The notes under the pieces were generated by a model that searched no databases, had not been told where the DNA came from, and saw only the letters and a list, made by a program, of their open reading frames with translations. A program made the translations under genes and the position numbers. From Seminavis robusta (taxonomy: Eukaryota; Bacillariophyta; Bacillariophyceae; Naviculales; Naviculaceae), in the NCBI GenBank assembly GCA_903772945.1, contig CAICTM010000278.1, forward strand, positions 17,619 to 81,618: a stretch of 64,000 nucleotides of DNA, in the 5' to 3' direction. Shown piece after piece: positions 63,291 to 64,000 of the stretch; position 1 is the stretch's first letter, and each line of letters opens with the position of its first letter.

Positions 63291-64000
63291 TTTATGTCCG
63301 GTGGGAGCTTGTCGGTGGTGGTGTTTTGTGTTTTGTGTTGGTGTTGTTTGCTTCTTTGGTTTTGTCTTTGTGTTCCTTTCGTGGTTTTCGTACTTTGTGT
63401 TTTGTGTCTTTTGTCGTTTCTGCTGTTGTCTCCTTTGTTTTTCGTCCCTTTCGTGTCTTTCGTGTTCGTGCTGTTGTTTTCTTTCGTAGTATTTTGTGTC
63501 TTGTGTCTTTGTGTCCCTTCGTACCTCGCTGTTGTTCTTCGGTTGTGTTCCATGTTGCTCTTTGGTTGTGTGTTGTCTTTCTTTTGTGTGGTGGGGGGAT
63601 TTGGGTGGTGTTTGTTGTGTGGTTTTTGTGGTGTCTGTGGCGTGTCTTTGGTGCCTTTGCAATTGGATGTGTTGGGAATGAATTGCCTTTGTTTGTCGCG
63701 TTGACTTTGGCTCTTTGACACGTTTCAATTCCTGTCCGTTGTTGTTCTTTCTGGGTTTGTTGACTGAATGACCTTCTTTGATTCCCAGGTCCGGCTTGGC
63801 ACGCTAGTCCTCATGACTCTGCACCGGGCTGTTCTTAATGGGAAGTCGGGTGAGGTTGTAGAATTGCGTCCCCTTTTGAGTTGTGCGCGTTGTGTGTCGG
63901 ACCGGGGTCAACTGCGCGCTGTTTTTGTGATTCGCGGTGGCGGTGTTGGATGGGTGCTTAGTTTGTTGGCATTTGTTTGGGTTGATCAGGGTTTTTTTTT
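63291..64000. other. strand-asymmetric T/G-rich low-complexity tract
   Basis: From about 63310 to 63720 the plus strand is mostly T and G with very few A (for example TTTGTGTTTTGTGTTGGTG). All frames on both strands are open for 60-170 codons, a composition effect rather than evidence of genes. The window ends in a run of T. Confidence 0.7.

Noticed and set aside
63255-63728. Overlapping ORFs of 138-173 codons on both strands near the end
   Set aside because: All six frames are open because the DNA is nearly free of A on one strand; this is a composition effect.

Overview
The window is nuclear DNA of a photosynthetic stramenopile, almost certainly a diatom and probably a pennate one; the species cannot be named from sequence alone. 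The signs are intron-poor genes with short GT-AG introns (about 60-170 bp), leaders of the signal-peptide plus ASAFAP-type kind used for diatom plastid import, three heat-shock-factor genes of the expanded diatom type, a large FG-GAP-like beta-propeller protein, an LRR membrane protein, and a Tyr-rich/Lys-Gly-rich secreted repeat protein that looks like a biosilica protein. Intergenic DNA is full of short palindromes such as TAGCTAGCTA and GTACCGGTAC.

Layout. 1-9 kb: end of an EGF-repeat membrane protein (+), a small plastid-type membrane protein (-), a secreted FG-GAP propeller protein (+, 2 exons), a Golgi-type sulfotransferase-like protein (-) and a small plastid-type protein (+). 9-21 kb: LRR membrane protein (-, 5 exons), DEP/membrane/Duc1-domain protein (+), cingulin-like repeat protein with an apparent 1-nt frameshift (+, 3 exons), splicing factor SF3B5 (+, 4 exons) and an acidic PGPGW-like membrane protein (-). 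21-34 kb: gene-poor, with two HSF paralogs (-), a nested transposon region with a clean 8-bp target-site duplication (31.9-32.75 kb) and an EF-hand plastid-type protein (-). 34-43 kb: bestrophin-like channel (-, apparent frameshift), mitochondrial m-AAA FtsH protease (+, 3 exons) and a third HSF (-). 43-57 kb: bZIP factor (-, 2 exons), a diverged segmental duplication (48.5-50.7 kb), a GST-fold protein (-), a PEP-mutase-type enzyme of phosphonate metabolism (-, 2 exons) and a PLAC8 protein (-, 3 exons). 57-64 kb: no intact gene that I recognise, only decayed coding relics and a long strand-asymmetric, G/T-rich (+ strand) low-complexity tract.

Genes are single units with their own promoters, often in divergent pairs; there are no operons. 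The most interesting points are the cingulin-like silica-protein candidate with exon duplication and frameshift, the PEP mutase (C-P bond chemistry in a eukaryotic alga), the DEP + membrane + Duc1 architecture, the hAT-like nested insertion, the HSF cluster, and the strand-asymmetric terminal region.
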